NCBI GenBank assembly: GCA_023974075.1
Contig: JAMFTG010000214.1
Coordinates: forward strand, 174,005 to 238,004
Length of the DNA: 64,000 nt
Origin: Chaenocephalus aceratus
Taxonomy: Eukaryota > Chordata > Actinopteri > Perciformes > Channichthyidae
Direction: 5' to 3'
Made by a program: the position numbers and the translations under genes. Position 1 is the first letter of the stretch; every line of letters begins with the position of its first letter. The notes beneath the pieces were generated by a model. That model saw nothing but the letters and a program-made list of their open reading frames with translations. It was not told the origin of the DNA and ran no database searches. Shown one piece after another: positions 24,054 to 36,500 of the stretch.

Positions 24054-24467
24054 TGTTACGATTATTGTGTTATGTCACGTTTTCTATGTCTTGGTTTGGG
24101 TGTTTTGCTGTTCTCCCCGTTATATTTTCCTCTTGTTATATTGTCTGGTCCTTTTTCCTGTGTTTTTCCTCCTGTCGTTAGTTTCCCTGGTGTGTCTAAT
24201 TTCCTGATTGTTTTCACCTGTCACTCCTTGTGTGTCTCCTGTGCTCATCAGTGTCAGCCCCACCCCTGATTATTCCCACCTGTGTCTAGTTACCCTGTGT
24301 TTAAATTCCCCTGTCTCCCAGTGTTCAGTGTCGGTTCGTCTTGTGTATTGGCTTGTCCTCGGTGAGTGTTCTGTTCTGTTCTGTATTTGTCAGCATAGCC
24401 TTGGAATAAAGGAATTATTTTTACGTTAATCTGCATTTGGGTCCTACCTGGTTCACACATCGTAACA
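24054..24467 (+). repeat. 5' LTR
   Basis: 414 bp, TG...CA. It differs from the 3' LTR by about four visible substitutions and one extra TTCTG pentamer near 24370, i.e. roughly 99 percent identity, so the insertion is recent. AATAAA at 24404-24411 is a plausible polyadenylation signal. Confidence 0.92.
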
Positions 24468-24484
24468 TTACGAACCGACCAAAG

Positions 24485-25348
24485 ATGGACCCAGCGGATT
24501 CAGCTTTTTTGATGCCACAGGCGGCTGCTAAGAGAAGGAGGCGCAAAGCCAAGCTAGCAGCCATGCCTCCATGCTCCAGTACCGGCCCACGCAGCTTTGC
24601 GTCCATACTGGATTACCTGGCTTACACAGCCAGGGTCCAGGCTTCTGCTCCGGACCTTACAGCCAGGTTTCTGGCTTCAATTCCGGCCCCCACAGCCATG
24701 TTTCCAGACCCAGCTCTGGCCACAGCTGCCACAGTCCCATCTCAAGTTTCCTCTCGAGTCCCCTCTGGAGTCCCCTCTCCAGTCCCCTCTGGAGTCCCCT
24801 CTCCAGTCCCCTCTCGAGTCCCCTCTCGAGTCCCCTCTCCAGTCCCCTCTCGAGTCCCCTCTCGAGTCCCCTCTCCAGTCCCCTCTCCAGTCCCCTCTCG
24901 AGTTCCCTGCTCTAGTTCCTGCTCTCGTCCATCTTCTCGTCCCTCCTCTAGTTCCCCTCGCGAGTCCCCTCTCGAGTTCCCTTCTCTAGTTACTCCTCTA
25001 GTCCCTCCTCTAGTCCCTCCTCTAGTCCCCTCTCGAGTTCCCCCTTGGTTCCCTTCTCGAGTCTCCTCTCGAGTCTCCTCTCGAGTCCCCTCTCGAGTCC
25101 CCCCTCGAGTTCCCCCTTGGTTCCCCTCTCGAGTCTCCTCTCGAGTCTCCTCTCGGGTCCCTACTCCGGGTCCTCTCCCGTTGGGGGCTCCGTCGACTAC
25201 TCCTCTGCCGGAGGTCCTGCCAATCGTATCTCTGTCCCGTTGGAGGCCCCGCCGACTACTCTCCTGCCGGGGGGCCTGCCAGCTCCTTCTCCTTTCTCGT
25301 TGGAGGTCCCGCCGTCCACTCCCCTGCCGGGGGTCCTGCCAGCCCTAG
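24485..25348 (+). CDS. Gag-like proline/serine-rich ORF
   Basis: ATG at 24485, 17 bases after the LTR, starting MDPADSAFLMPQAAAKRRRR. MDPADS is the usual start of Gag in teleost Ty3/Gypsy elements with this LTR type. After about residue 90 it becomes a long run of SRVPS/SPVPS pentapeptides (24740-25160) encoded by tandem CTCTCGAGTCCC units, ending at residue 287. Pro-rich sequence continues beyond in other frames to about 25815. No zinc knuckle or protease motif is visible. It may have kept only what is needed for packaging. Confidence 0.6.
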   Translation: MDPADSAFLMPQAAAKRRRRKAKLAAMPPCSSTGPRSFASILDYLAYTARVQASAPDLTARFLASIPAPTAMFPDPALATAATVPSQVSSRVPSGVPSPVPSGVPSPVPSRVPSRVPSPVPSRVPSRVPSPVPSPVPSRVPCSSSCSRPSSRPSSSSPRESPLEFPSLVTPLVPPLVPPLVPSRVPPWFPSRVSSRVSSRVPSRVPPRVPPWFPSRVSSRVSSRVPTPGPLPLGAPSTTPLPEVLPIVSLSRWRPRRLLSCRGACQLLLLSRWRSRRPLPCRGSCQP

Positions 25349-26264
25349 GTCCGGTCTCGTTGGAGGTCCCGCCATCTGCTCCCCTGCCGGGGGTCCTGCC
25401 AACCCTTTCTCCTGTCTCGTTGGAGGTCCCGCCGTCTACTCCCCTGCCGGGGGTCCTGCCAACCCTATATCCCGTGCCGTTGGAGGTTCTACCGGGGGCC
25501 CTGCCAGCCCCATGTCCATCACCTGTCTCGCCGGGGTTCCTGCCAACTCCTGGTCCACTTCCGTGGGGGATCCTGCCGAAGCCTGTCCGACCGGCTCCGG
25601 TTTCTGTCCGGCCGACACCGGGTCCTGCCCGGTCTCCGGAGCTGTCCCATCAGCGCTTTCCTGCCCGGCCTCCGGATCTGGTCCGGTCGACACCGGTTCC
25701 TGCCCGGCCTCCGGATCCGGTTCGGTCGACACCGGTTCCTGCCCGGCCTCTGGAGCTGTCCGGTCTTCGCCCTCGAGCCCGGCCCTCTGAGAGCCGCCCT
25801 GAGAGCCGCCTCTGAGAGCCGGAGTCTTCACCCTCAATCCCGGCCCCCTGAGAGCCACGGCCTTCACCCTCGATCCCGGGCCCCTGAGAGTCACGGCCTT
25901 CGCCCTCGAGCCCGGCCCCCTGACTTTCCCGGCCGCGGTGGCCTTCGCCCCTCCATAACCACCACCTTGGACTCTGTCTTGCCCCCGAGCCGTCCGCCCG
26001 AGTCTCCCTTCTCGGCTTCTACCTTGCCCGCGGGCCATCCGCCCGAGATCCCTTCCGGGTCCTCCGCGGTGCTCCTGGGTTGTCAGCCCAAACCCGTCCT
26101 CCTGACCCCCTCCACCCACCCTGGTGGCCCTAGTTTTATGTCCCTCCTCCGGTCCCCCTCCACCCACCCTACTGGACATTGTTTTTTGGACGTTCATGGG
26201 ACTGTTTTGGTATTTTAGGGACGTCTGGAATCCGTCCCTTGAGGGGGGGGGGGGGGGGGGGTTC

Positions 26265-26673
26265 TGTTACGATTATTGTGTTATGTCACGTTTTCTATGT
26301 CTTGGTTTGGGTGTTTTGCTGTTCTCCCCGTCATATTTTCCTCTTGGTATATTGTCTGGTCCTTTTCCCTGTGTTTTTCCTCCTGTCGTTAGTTTCCCTG
26401 GTGTGTCTAATTTCCTGATTGTTTTCACCTGTCACTCCTTGTGTGTCTCCTGTGCTCATCAGTGTCAGCCCCACCCCTGATTATTCCCACCTGTGTCTAG
26501 TTACCCTGTGTTTAAATTCCCCTGTCTCCCAGTGTTCAGTGTCGGTTCGTCTTGTGTATTGGCTTGTCCTCGGTGAGTGTTCTGTTCTGTATTTGTCAGC
26601 ATAGCCTTGGAATAAAGGAATTATTTTTACGTTAATCTGCATTTGGGTCCTACCTGCTTCACACATCGTAACA
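26265..26673 (+). repeat. 3' LTR
   Basis: 409 bp, TG...CA, near-identical to 24054-24467. It follows directly on the poly-G polypurine tract and is flanked on the right by GTCCT. Confidence 0.92.
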
Positions 26674-28182
26674 GTCCTTTTCTCCACTATCGTTCAGCTG
26701 CTAAACCCTGTCTCTGCCCCCCCACCCCTTGCTCTGTTTTTTGAGAACAAAATAACTTCAATCTGAGCTAGTATCAATACTAGTGGAGGTGGAGATGAAC
26801 CCGATCTCAGTAGAGTATGTAATGTAACCATGAGTAACTTCACATGCATCACACTAAGCGAACTGTGTAAAACTGTTTCAGAAGCAAACTCCACAACCTC
26901 AGACATTGATCCCATCCCCACAACATTCTTTAAGCGAGTGTTTGATAGCATCTCCAGTCCTGGACGTCTTCCCTGATGCCTTTAAGCAGCTGTTGTAAAG
27001 CCTCTATTAAAGAAACCTAAACTGGATAACAACACAGTAGCAAACCACAGAGCAATATCAAATCTACCTTTTATCAGTCAAATATTGGAAAGAATTGTCT
27101 CAGTCCAAATCAATTCCTATCTTAAAGAAAACAACATGTTAGTGTTTCAGTCAGGTTTCAGAAGATACCACAGTACGGAAACTGCACTCACAGGTAATTA
27201 GTGACCTCAGACTCAACTCTGATGCAAATAAAATCTCCATCCTTATCCTATTAGATCTCAGTGCAGCTGTTGATACTATTGATCACAACATCCTAATAAA
27301 TCCACTTGAATAGCTTATTGGTTTCTCTGGCTGCGTGTTGAACTGGATCAAAACATATATCAGAGGAAGGATGTTCTATATTAGTCCAGGAGGCCATACA
27401 TCAGAGAAACATGAGAGCCGCTACGGGGTTCCACAAGGCAGCTGCTTAGGCCCATTACTCTTTTCTCTCTATGTGTTACTGCTCGGCGACATCATCAGAG
27501 AGTATGGTATAGATCTCCACAGCCATGCGGATGATACACAATTATACATATCCGCTGAACCAAATTATGTGACAGCCATAAACTCCATTACCAACTGCCT
27601 GACAGAAATAAACAAATGGATGAACGATAACTTTCTTAAATTGAATGAGGACAAAACTGAAGTCCTACTTGTCGGCCCCAAATCAAAAAGAGAGATGCTA
27701 ACAAATAATCTAGGAAGTTTAACCACTTTGATTAAACCGGAGGTGACAAGTCTCGGTGTCATCCTGGACTCAGATTTGAACTTCAATGCCCATTTAAACA
27801 AAGTGACCAAAATAGCTTTCTTTCATCTCAGAAACATAGCGAAGGTAAGACCATTCATAAATCACATGATGCAGAGAAGCTAATTCATGCTTTTATATCT
27901 AGACTGCTGCAATGCACTATTCACTGGTCTCCCCAAGAAAGCTAGACTCCAGCTCATTCAAAACTCTGCAGCTAGACTACTGACGAATACCAAAAGGAGG
28001 GAACACATTAGTCCTGTCTTAGCTACTCTACACTGGCTTCCTGTAACTTCTAGAATTGATTTGAAGGTGCTTCTCCTCATATACAAAGCTCTAAATGGAC
28101 AAGGACCCAGCTACATTGCTCACTCTCTAATGAACTACACACACCCGCCAGAACACTGCGATCATCAGATGCAGGTCTATTA

Positions 28183-28810
28183 CGGAGCGTCCACACTACA
28201 GCTTCAAAAATAGCTTGGAGCTGGGCGTGTCTGGAGCTTGGGGATTTTATTCAAGCAACACGGCCAACAACCAATCACATGAATCTCCCGCCCCCGACAT
28301 ACAAAGCAAAAAACCCCGAGGATTGTATGGGAGCAATATATATATAAACTCCCCAAACAGGCGAAAACCTACCAGTTTCACCCACTGTCTCTGCCACCTC
28401 CCTCCATGCCTGGTTCCTCCGGTTTGTATCCCGGTAGGTGAAGAGGGTCTGGTCATACAAAACCGGGTGATTTGCTACGGCGATAGTTAGTTTCTCCTCC
28501 GACTTTTTTTTAAATATAGCGGGAATGGCGGGATATCTCTCCCAGCTTAGATGCGGTTTGATTGGCTACGGCTTCAGCTGTCAGATTTTGGGAAACGGGA
28601 TTTGATTGGCTGGCGCTGGCTACTCCGGCGTCTCCGGCGTCAGAAGTTGAACATGTCAACTTCTGACGCCGGAGACGGCGGAGACGGATCGCTCTGCTAC
28701 CCACAATTCAGTTCGGCGAAAAAGCGAGGCTACGTGACGTCACCCCATTGAAAGTGAATGGGCAGATTGGAGTTTTTCGACGCTGTCGACGCTGTAGTGT
28801 AGACGGGCCG
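28183..28810. mobile_element. Harbinger-type MITE
   Basis: 628 bp. Left end CGGAGCGTCCACACTACAGC; inverse of right end CGGCCCGTCTACACTACAGC. The flanking TTA (28180-28182 and 28811-28813) is single in unit B, so it is a 3-bp target duplication as in PIF/Harbinger elements. It contains a GC-rich palindrome centred near 28652 (GACGCCGG arms). The ORFs within are not genes. Confidence 0.88.
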
Positions 28811-29186
28811 TTAGAGGTCACCAGAAAGAGTCATATGAAGATCGGTGATGCAGCCTTTGTAAACTACGCCCCAAAACTGTGGAACACGTTACCCAACAAT
28901 ATTAGGGAAGCCAATACGTTGGGCATTTTTAAAAGGCAGCTTAAAACCGATCTCTTTACCAAAGCATTTTACTGACTTTACACTATTATACTGCACTATT
29001 CTCTGTGATTGACATTGCACTATTTCTCTATGTTTTATTCCCCATGTTTTTATTTTTAATTATTTTATCTCATTTTATGCTTTGCTCTTGCTGCTTGTTT
29101 TACACTGATTTTATGTCTTATTGATGTAAAGCACTTGAACTGAATCCCCTATATGAAAGGTGCTATATAAATAAAGTTATTATTAT

Positions 29187-29386
29187 TATTACTCAAGTAC
29201 AATATTTGAGTACTTCTACTTTTACTCAAGTACAGGATCCGAGTAGGCCTACTTCTACTTTTACTTAGAAGTAGATCTGAGTACTTCTACTTTTATTTAG
29301 AAGCAGATCTGAGTACTTCTACTTTTATTTAGAAGCAGATCTGAGTACTTCTACTTTTATTTAGAAGCAGATCTGAGTACTTCTAC
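29187..29386. repeat. Minisatellite between units A and B
   Basis: Continuation of the 22338-22916 array on the far side of the L2, with units ATTTAGAAGCAGATCTGAG. Unit B begins at its end. Confidence 0.9.
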
Positions 29387-29697
29387 GCAAGGGGGCTCCC
29401 ACTTTTCAGGCCTGCCCCACATTTTCGCAGCGGCGGATGCCGTGTACAAATCTCGTTTCAATAATTCCCTCTACTCGAAAGTCAAATCTAAAACGTGATC
29501 TGATCTAGCTGTGTATATTTTGTTATTTTGTATTGTTATATTCAATCTCATTAGCTACAGGCATTTTTGAAGCTTGTAAAGGGAAGATGACAGCTCGCCT
29601 CTCACGTGCCACTCTGCTCTTCCACTGCGCCGCTAACCCTCCGTCCCGCTGAAATTATGAATGTAAGGCATATAGTAATCACTAATCATAGATAACC

Positions 29698-31841
29698 ATA
29701 GACTGTATATATAAATGGACGTAGGGTCCGTGACGTCACCCATAGGATTCTGCCGAGTTGCCGTGAAGCCCTTAGTAGGCGGAGTCGGCCACTAACGGCT
29801 CGACAGTGACGTCAGAGTTCAACTCCCGCCTGCTCCAAATAAGGGCAAAGAGGCGGAGCCGAGGCGGGACCTGCTGCCACCGAGCTGGAAGTTCCAGAGC
29901 TAGCTGAAGCTACCAAGCTAAGCTAACATGCTCCCCATCTACACACTGCCGTCGCATTTTACGTAAGCGGACATAAAACTATTCAGCAAAACTATAAATA
30001 ATAATCTAAGTTATTGAGTTTTTAGCATAATACTTCAGAATCTTAAAACCCCTTAATGTTTGTATGCAATTGTGCTAAATTCAACACTGGAATCAAGCAA
30101 ATATTAATATGTTTGCATGACATTAGTTATTTATATTTTGATATCACTTAACTACAAGTTTAATACATTTAAGTCAAGCTAAGGTACATGTGATGGTAGC
30201 TAGTTAGTGCTCTTACCTGTGAGGCCTCCTCCAAACAGCATAATAACCAGACTGTATCATTAAAACTAAGCACCAGTTCTAGATCCTTGACTTTAGACAA
30301 ACAATTCAAAAGACAACATGTATTTAAAGACCAATCTTTATTTGAATGTGCCTCTTAACCTGATATATTAGTTATACAGTAATAGTATTGACAATCTAAA
30401 AAAACTGAGCAACTCAACAGTCAACTTTATGTTTCTTATTGTCTAAAGCATTTATTATTTTCATTTTCCCCCTCTCATATTCAATGTGGACGGATTGAGA
30501 CAGCATGGTGTCCAGAGAGCTGCAGAGACTTCAGGGAGAAACCTCCGTGTGATGGACATCCTGTCTGTTGGTTTGGAGAGGACTGAGGGTCTTTGCTCAG
30601 CGAGGAAGACCAGGCCTGATGGAGGAGCCCATGCTGGGCAAAGCTGATACCAACTGCACAGGCCTAGTCTGTCACTTTATTTGACTAAATGTATTTACTT
30701 ATAAATGTAATAGGTTTACACCTTCTGTCCATATGTGCTTTTTATTTAAAACATTTGATTAACTTTTGGTTCACATTTCAATAAATTGTATTTGTATTTG
30801 CACTCCTTTCGTCCGTTATTCTTACTGAAAATGTTAGATTACACATTCACATCTGACTGAAGATTGGCCCCATTTATTTGTGATGTTGCAAACTCTGCGG
30901 TACAAGGCACAAGTGATGTGATGCTCATAAAGTGAGGCAAATAGAAATAATCAGCTGATGGAGTGTAGGTGCATTCGATCAGCTGACTGTTTTTACAATA
31001 AAAGTAGTTTCTTAGTGAATGTCCTGTACTGGTCTTAAAATCTCATAACATCATCTTTTAATGTTCCTCTTGGATGTTCTTCTTGACCCTCAGAGAAGGA
31101 GAACATGTCGTGTCTTTCAGGCATGTCCTTTCCTAACAAAAATGACAGGAAATATAAAACATATTATTGCAAGTTAAAGCAGTGTGTGTGTGTGTTTAGG
31201 GGCTGTAGATATCATTATTTTGTAATTGTAATGTTTTTTTTTATTTCAACAGTGAGCTACAAAGACAATCAGAGAATGAACAGTATGAAGTTCATCAACA
31301 TTGAAATATATGTTATTATCAAAATAATATGTAACTGTTATCAAAACGTAGTGCAACTGTAGAAGCTTGCTCTGTCGTCTCACTGAAAGAATCACTTTTA
31401 CCACGTTTTTTAAAGACAATATTGAGAGATAAATAGTAGCAGTTCTCACTATGTGTTAAATATCTTTGCCTTCAATACATTACATTAGAAAGCTGACAAA
31501 ATCATAGTGCTTGTTAACATCTAAATGTAACTTTTTGCATGGAATAAACCCTCAACTTAACTGATGTGTAGGTGATCTAGTATTTAGTATTGTTTAATGG
31601 AATGTATATCAGTGTATTAAAGTCAATACTTCATTTATTTAAACCAATATCTTTCTTGATTCTTTGTACAGTATGAAAAAAGAGTCTTTGTACCTGAGCT
31701 GAAGTTCACTGCTGTGAGGAGTCCAGTGCTGTCTCTCACTCTCTGGTCCAGCCTGTCTGCATCACCTGGACACCTTAAACAAACCATATTGTAATATCTA
31801 AGTAATCATCTTGAAATATGACATTAATAATTGTAATATAC
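29698..31841. mobile_element. TIR element remnant, unit B (right end deleted)
   Basis: Copy of the 1803-4187 element. The left TIR is at 29698-29715. The sequence runs parallel to copy A until TAATATACA (about 31840), then jumps to CTAGTCAGCGCCC, which is position 5341 in A. About 1.4 kb including the right TIR has therefore been lost in B, with a few bases of TATAC microhomology at the join. Confidence 0.75.
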
Positions 31842-32406
31842 ACTAGTCAGCGCCCTAGTTACACCAATCAGCATGCGATTACCGTACAGTCAATCACAAT
31901 GCGTGACGTCATTGGTAAACGACGGACCCCGAACACATATATGTATATTATAACACTTTTACAATTCAGTTATCAAGCAAGAATCATGTGGGTAATTCTA
32001 ACAATCATAATTCACTAACTAAACCAAAAAAAATTCAGTTTTGTACAGAAAGTAATCCTCTTTATTATTGAATGTTAGCATCAGTTTTCTGATTTCAAAC
32101 CGCCTTGCAGTGTGTGACGTCATAGTGGAGTAACTTCATGAAACTTTTTTTTTCACTTTTGTGTCTATTCTTGTCCATTCCTCAAATCTGCAACTGGGAT
32201 TGTTCAACATACTAACGTGTTCTGGTGTGCTTCATGTAACGTGTGCTTTGTGAATTGGCTTTTTATGATGGTTGCTGTATGTAAATGCATAAAAAACATT
32301 TTTGCTACTTTAAAAAAAGAAGAAAAAAAAAAAAATGTAAGCAATATTTGTATCCCCCTTGTAAATATAAACATTATTTATTTATATTATTATCCCAGCT
32401 GTGAGT
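31842..32406. other. Shared non-coding DNA, unit B (matches 5341-5905)
   Basis: Sequence between the deletion join and the foldback. It contains GTGACGTCA-type CRE motifs (about 31905 and 32114) and a poly-A/GA stretch near 32320. No gene recognised on either strand. Confidence 0.35.
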
Positions 32407-33008
32407 CCGTGGCCGTTTCTCAATCTCGAGGATTCTGGCTTCCAAGCCAATATTTCAAGGATGCTACGTCATCGAGTGCCACCGAAGGACTGTTCCAATC
32501 TCCAGCATACTTGGAATTCCACCGAGGCTGCGTCCTTGGTTTGGGGGAAATTTCGAGGCTGCACATGGGTAGACTTCGCGTCCTTAAAATCCCCACAAAG
32601 CTTTGCGCACAGACCAATTTCAAAAACCCTTGCGGAGAATGGCTGAACCGACGCAGCTCACATTTAAATGTTAGTATGTATTGGCGTAGAACCTTGGCCT
32701 GGTCTATCAGAGCTTCTGAGGGCAGCTGTGGATCCTCCAGCAGTGGGCGCTGCAGCCTCTCCACTGCAGCCTTGTAGTTGCGAAGCAAGAATACTTCCTG
32801 GCATTCGGAAAACGAAGAGTGGAACAGGCTAGCAGGTGTGCGTCATATGAGAGGCCCCGCCTTACATTTTCCGCCACAGATTTGGGGAAATTGGTCCGTG
32901 AGCAAAGCATTGTGGGGATTTTAAGACCGCGGAGTCTACACATGTGCAGCCTCGACATTTCTCCAAACGAAGTACGCCGGCCTCTGTAGAATTCCAATTA
33001 TGCTGGAC
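32407..33008. mobile_element. Foldback element, left part, unit B
   Basis: Left arm, loop and first part of the right arm of the same foldback as at 5906. The distal part of the right arm (12573-12670 in unit A) is absent because unit B switches to different sequence after 36785. Confidence 0.7.
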
Positions 33009-33564
33009 CAGGGTTCAACGCTAACTTTTAAAAGTGGTTGCCAGGCTGGAAACCAGGCATCAGCTTTTGGTTGCCAAAACTGAAAAGACGGTTGCCATTT
33101 TTAGTCACCTTATATTCTAAATAATTAAGATACTATACAGTTATACATCAACTTAATAATGAACATGTGACACAAAAGAATGTTCAAATGCTTTACAATA
33201 AGTAATCAACACACTTATTTGAAACTTAAGTGGTAGGAAACCTGTCCACCCTCAATTACTGGTATACAAAATACCAGTGCGGTTGTTCTTCACAGATCCG
33301 TCACAAAGGAATTGAGCAAGTCACTAGTTTCTTGGTCATCCATCGTCTCCCTTTCAAATGTGGGTTTTCTTGACCTTTGTTTTGATCCCCACCTTAGATC
33401 CATTGGCCCTTCAGCATTGAAGTCTTGGATTGGCCAGACTAATACATTTCTAATGTTAAATGAAAACCATTCACAGTTAAGAATTAGATATCATTAATGC
33501 TGTAAATTACCTTTAATATGTCTAACTATATTTAATAATAATAATAATAATACGTGATACTTGT
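33009..33564. mobile_element. CAGGG hAT-like element, left part, unit B
   Basis: Counterpart of 6508-7057, starting CAGGGTTCAACGC and rich in GGTTGCCA. It is interrupted at 33565 by the complete TAGGGCTGT hAT. The right terminus seen at 12572 in unit A is missing here. Confidence 0.65.
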
Positions 33565-36500
33565 TAGGGCTGTAACGATACACTAATCTCACGATACGAT
33601 ACGATATTCAGCTCACGGTACGATATATATCACGATATTCAGCCAACGATACGATTCGATATAATTCGATACACTTACATCATTTTCTGAAAGATTTTAA
33701 AGGGACAGTGTGATTTTGGTGACATCTTGTGAGTGTTCCATTGACTTGGATTGAATTCAACTAAAAACTGAAAGCATCAATTATACAATATATGGCTCTG
33801 ACTAGACAGAGTCTACAGCTTGCAAATGCTGGACAAAATGAATCAAAAGATGTGGTGAGAAAATTTGTTTCATTTATTGAAACAGTGCAAACTGTAGCTT
33901 ACAAGCCTTTGAAACGTAAGTACATAAAGTGCAGTATCACAATGGACAATTAAAAGGTGCAGCAGGTGGCCTGTTCTGAACAGATTCTTTTACAGTATTT
34001 CTAGCTTAACACAGAATATGAGGTAGCCAATAATTCAAGTCACTAAGAACAACATTTAATGTAAAATGTACCTGCCAATAATTCAAGTCACTAAGAACAA
34101 CATTTAATGTATAATGTACCTGCCAATAATTCAAGTCCAAAGGAGTAACATTTAAGCCAATAACACTAAACAGAAAGGCTCCTCTCTACATAACTGCATC
34201 TACATTCTCTTCAGATTTTTGTTCAGGAATATAATCTGATCAACGTGGTCTGGGAGAAGTGCACTTCTCTGAGCAGTGACGATATCTCCGGCGGTAGAGA
34301 AGACCGTCTCCGAGGAGACACTAGTGCCAGGGATGCACAGGTACCTTTTAGCAAGGTGTGACAAGAGTGGATACTCATACTGGTGCTCCTTCCACCAGAC
34401 CAGTGGATCTTCTTTCACTTCCAAGAGATCTGCCTCCTTTTAGCGGGTCATCTGCTCCTTGGCCTGGTTCTCTTGGGTATTTGTCTTGGGTTGTGCTCCA
34501 CCACCGTATCGTTCACCACCAAGAAGGGCAGCCAGTGGACAAGACGGCTTTGGATTCCTGGGTGGAGGATGCTGACCTTCAAATAAATAAACAATAAAAA
34601 CACATTATTTATAGTTAATCCCATTCCATAATTCCTACTCAGAGGTTCAGACAACACAGTGTGCTTCACTGGATAACAATGGGTGATACTGACCTTGACT
34701 GCTCTCTCCTTCCTTGAATCGCACACCATCAGCTACAGTCTCTTCTTCGGATGCCATCCCCTAATCATCAGCGCTACCATTACATTTTCCTGTGCCCTCT
34801 TCGACCACACTCCAAATGGACAACTAAATGAAATAGGTCAACATGGAATGAAATTCATGAGCTTTCACTGCAATAAATCTTTTAATTAGTGTATTTAAAA
34901 TCTATGCCTTTAGAACTGTTAACATTATAGTATTTATGGTTTTTAAACAATTGAATATTTATGCATTTTAAACAGTTAACGTTGTAGGATTTATGCTTTT
35001 TAAACAATTGAATATTTATGCATTTTAAACAGTTAACGTTGTAGGATTTATGCTTTTTAAACAATTTAATATTTATGCATTTTAAACAGTTAACGTTGTA
35101 GGATTTGCCTTTTAAACTTTGAACAATGTATTATTTAGGCCTATGCTTACTCTCCAGGAGACGTTACATAGGATACAAGGCCAAGGGTTAAACCTAGCAG
35201 TACCATCATTGCCTTACCTCTGATGGCATTGGCTGATCCTGAGCCTCTGCAATCAGTCCATCATAAACTTCCTGTCTTTGGTTCTCAGTCAGGAAGGGAA
35301 GACTTTTGAATCTTGGATCCATTACTGAACATGCATGGAGAGTTGCCCTGAGGTCGATGTACCTCTTCTGAAGATCCCCAGACATGGCAGCCTTCATCTC
35401 TTTTATGACTGCAGATTCACCTTCGATCGGTTGCAGTCCATTGATCAGTGTGTCCTGGAGGGGTGCGATAACTGACAGCGTGGGGGTCTTCTCCTTGGAC
35501 ATGTACTGTGTAGCCTCCTTCATGGGCATCAGCGCGCTGACTACTTCTTCAGCTGTTGTCACGTCTGACTCAGTCAGTGTGCACAGATCCTTCTCGGTCT
35601 TCCTCACCTCACTCGAGAGCAGGGCTGCACAGATGGCCGGTTGTTGCTCAAGGAATCTTTCCAGCATGTCGTGTGCACTGTTCCACCAGTAGTTAAATAA
35701 AAGTAAGAAACTTTATTTATAGATTTATTTAAATTTATTTATTAATGACAAAATAAATTAGTAATAAAAACAAAATAAACAATTGAAAAGTAACTACGCA
35801 CAAACCTTGTAACCACGTCCGTCATCAGCTTGTCCTCTGGTAGTTGTAGAAGCCTCTGTTTCTCTTTCAGCATGTGGTTAGCTGTGGTGCTTCGTCTGAA
35901 GAAGTTCACAATGCGTCTCACTCTTCCCAACAGGCGTGCGACTGCTGTGGCTCTCGGGCATGTCACTGGTTTGTAATACATACGTAACAAGCTCCCATTC
36001 CTCATTAATAAAGTGGGCCGTGATGGTGACATATGCTTCAGTTGTTCGCGAGGTCGCAAACCTTGGTGAGGTGTTGGCGGGTTGGAACAGGATAGCGGGG
36101 CTCCATCGCGTTCACCATGCGCCGAAAGCCTATGTTTTCCACCACGGAATAAGGTCTCAAATCCTGACAAATAAAGTAGGCAATGGACTCTGTAATCTTC
36201 TGCGACCTTGGTGAAGTAGATGGGAACTTGTGGGAACAACCGCCATCGCTGTCCAGCACGGTTTGTTTTGGGTCACAACGCGGCCGCAGCTTCTTGAGTT
36301 CCTGAGTTAGCATTACCTTGTCCGGGTGGTGACGTTGTAGGTGGGATCGTAGGTTAGTGGTATTTCCAGAGTATTTCATGTTTGTGTGACACAGCTTGCA
36401 AACCGCCATAGTTTTATCTAAATTGTCGCTTTCCTTCTTCTTTTTAAAGCCGAAGTGCTCCCACACATCTGCTTTTAAGCACGAAGGTGCTGGGTTAATG

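Larger units (their letters stand above)
24054..26673 (+). mobile_element. Non-autonomous LTR retrotransposon (Ty3/Gypsy-like)
   Basis: 2620 bp with direct repeats at both ends that begin TGTTACGAT and end ATCGTAACA, and a perfect 5-bp target duplication GTCCT (24049-24053 and 26674-26678). Unit B shows the empty site at about 59195-59210. A long poly-G polypurine tract (26242-26261) precedes the 3' LTR. The only ORF is gag-like; protease, RT, RNase H and integrase are absent, so it must depend on a helper. Confidence 0.92.
22917..29186 (+). mobile_element. L2-clade LINE inside the minisatellite, unit A
   Basis: A decayed but nearly full-length L2. Endonuclease segment about 22970-23680 (LALLNVRSLNNKTFV, then ETWLNNDTATSIM and the NRRGGGVA motif). 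Linker at 23684-24040. Reverse transcriptase at about 26690-28200 (YGVPQGSCLGPLLFSLY, HADDTQLY). 3' end AAAGCACTTGAACTG...ATAAAGTTATTATT. Frameshifts and stops (for example at 23419, 27000 and 27312) kill it. It has been split by an LTR element at 24054-26673 and a Harbinger MITE at 28183-28810, neither present in unit B. Confidence 0.9.

Noticed and set aside
24555..24989. Overlapping Pro/Ser/Leu-rich ORFs in the other two frames of the LTR element
   Set aside because: Same minisatellite read in other frames; only the frame with MDPADS has a Gag-like start.
25436..26197. 253-codon minus-strand Gly/Arg/Glu-rich ORF
   Set aside because: Antisense of the proline-rich minisatellite inside the LTR element; low complexity only.
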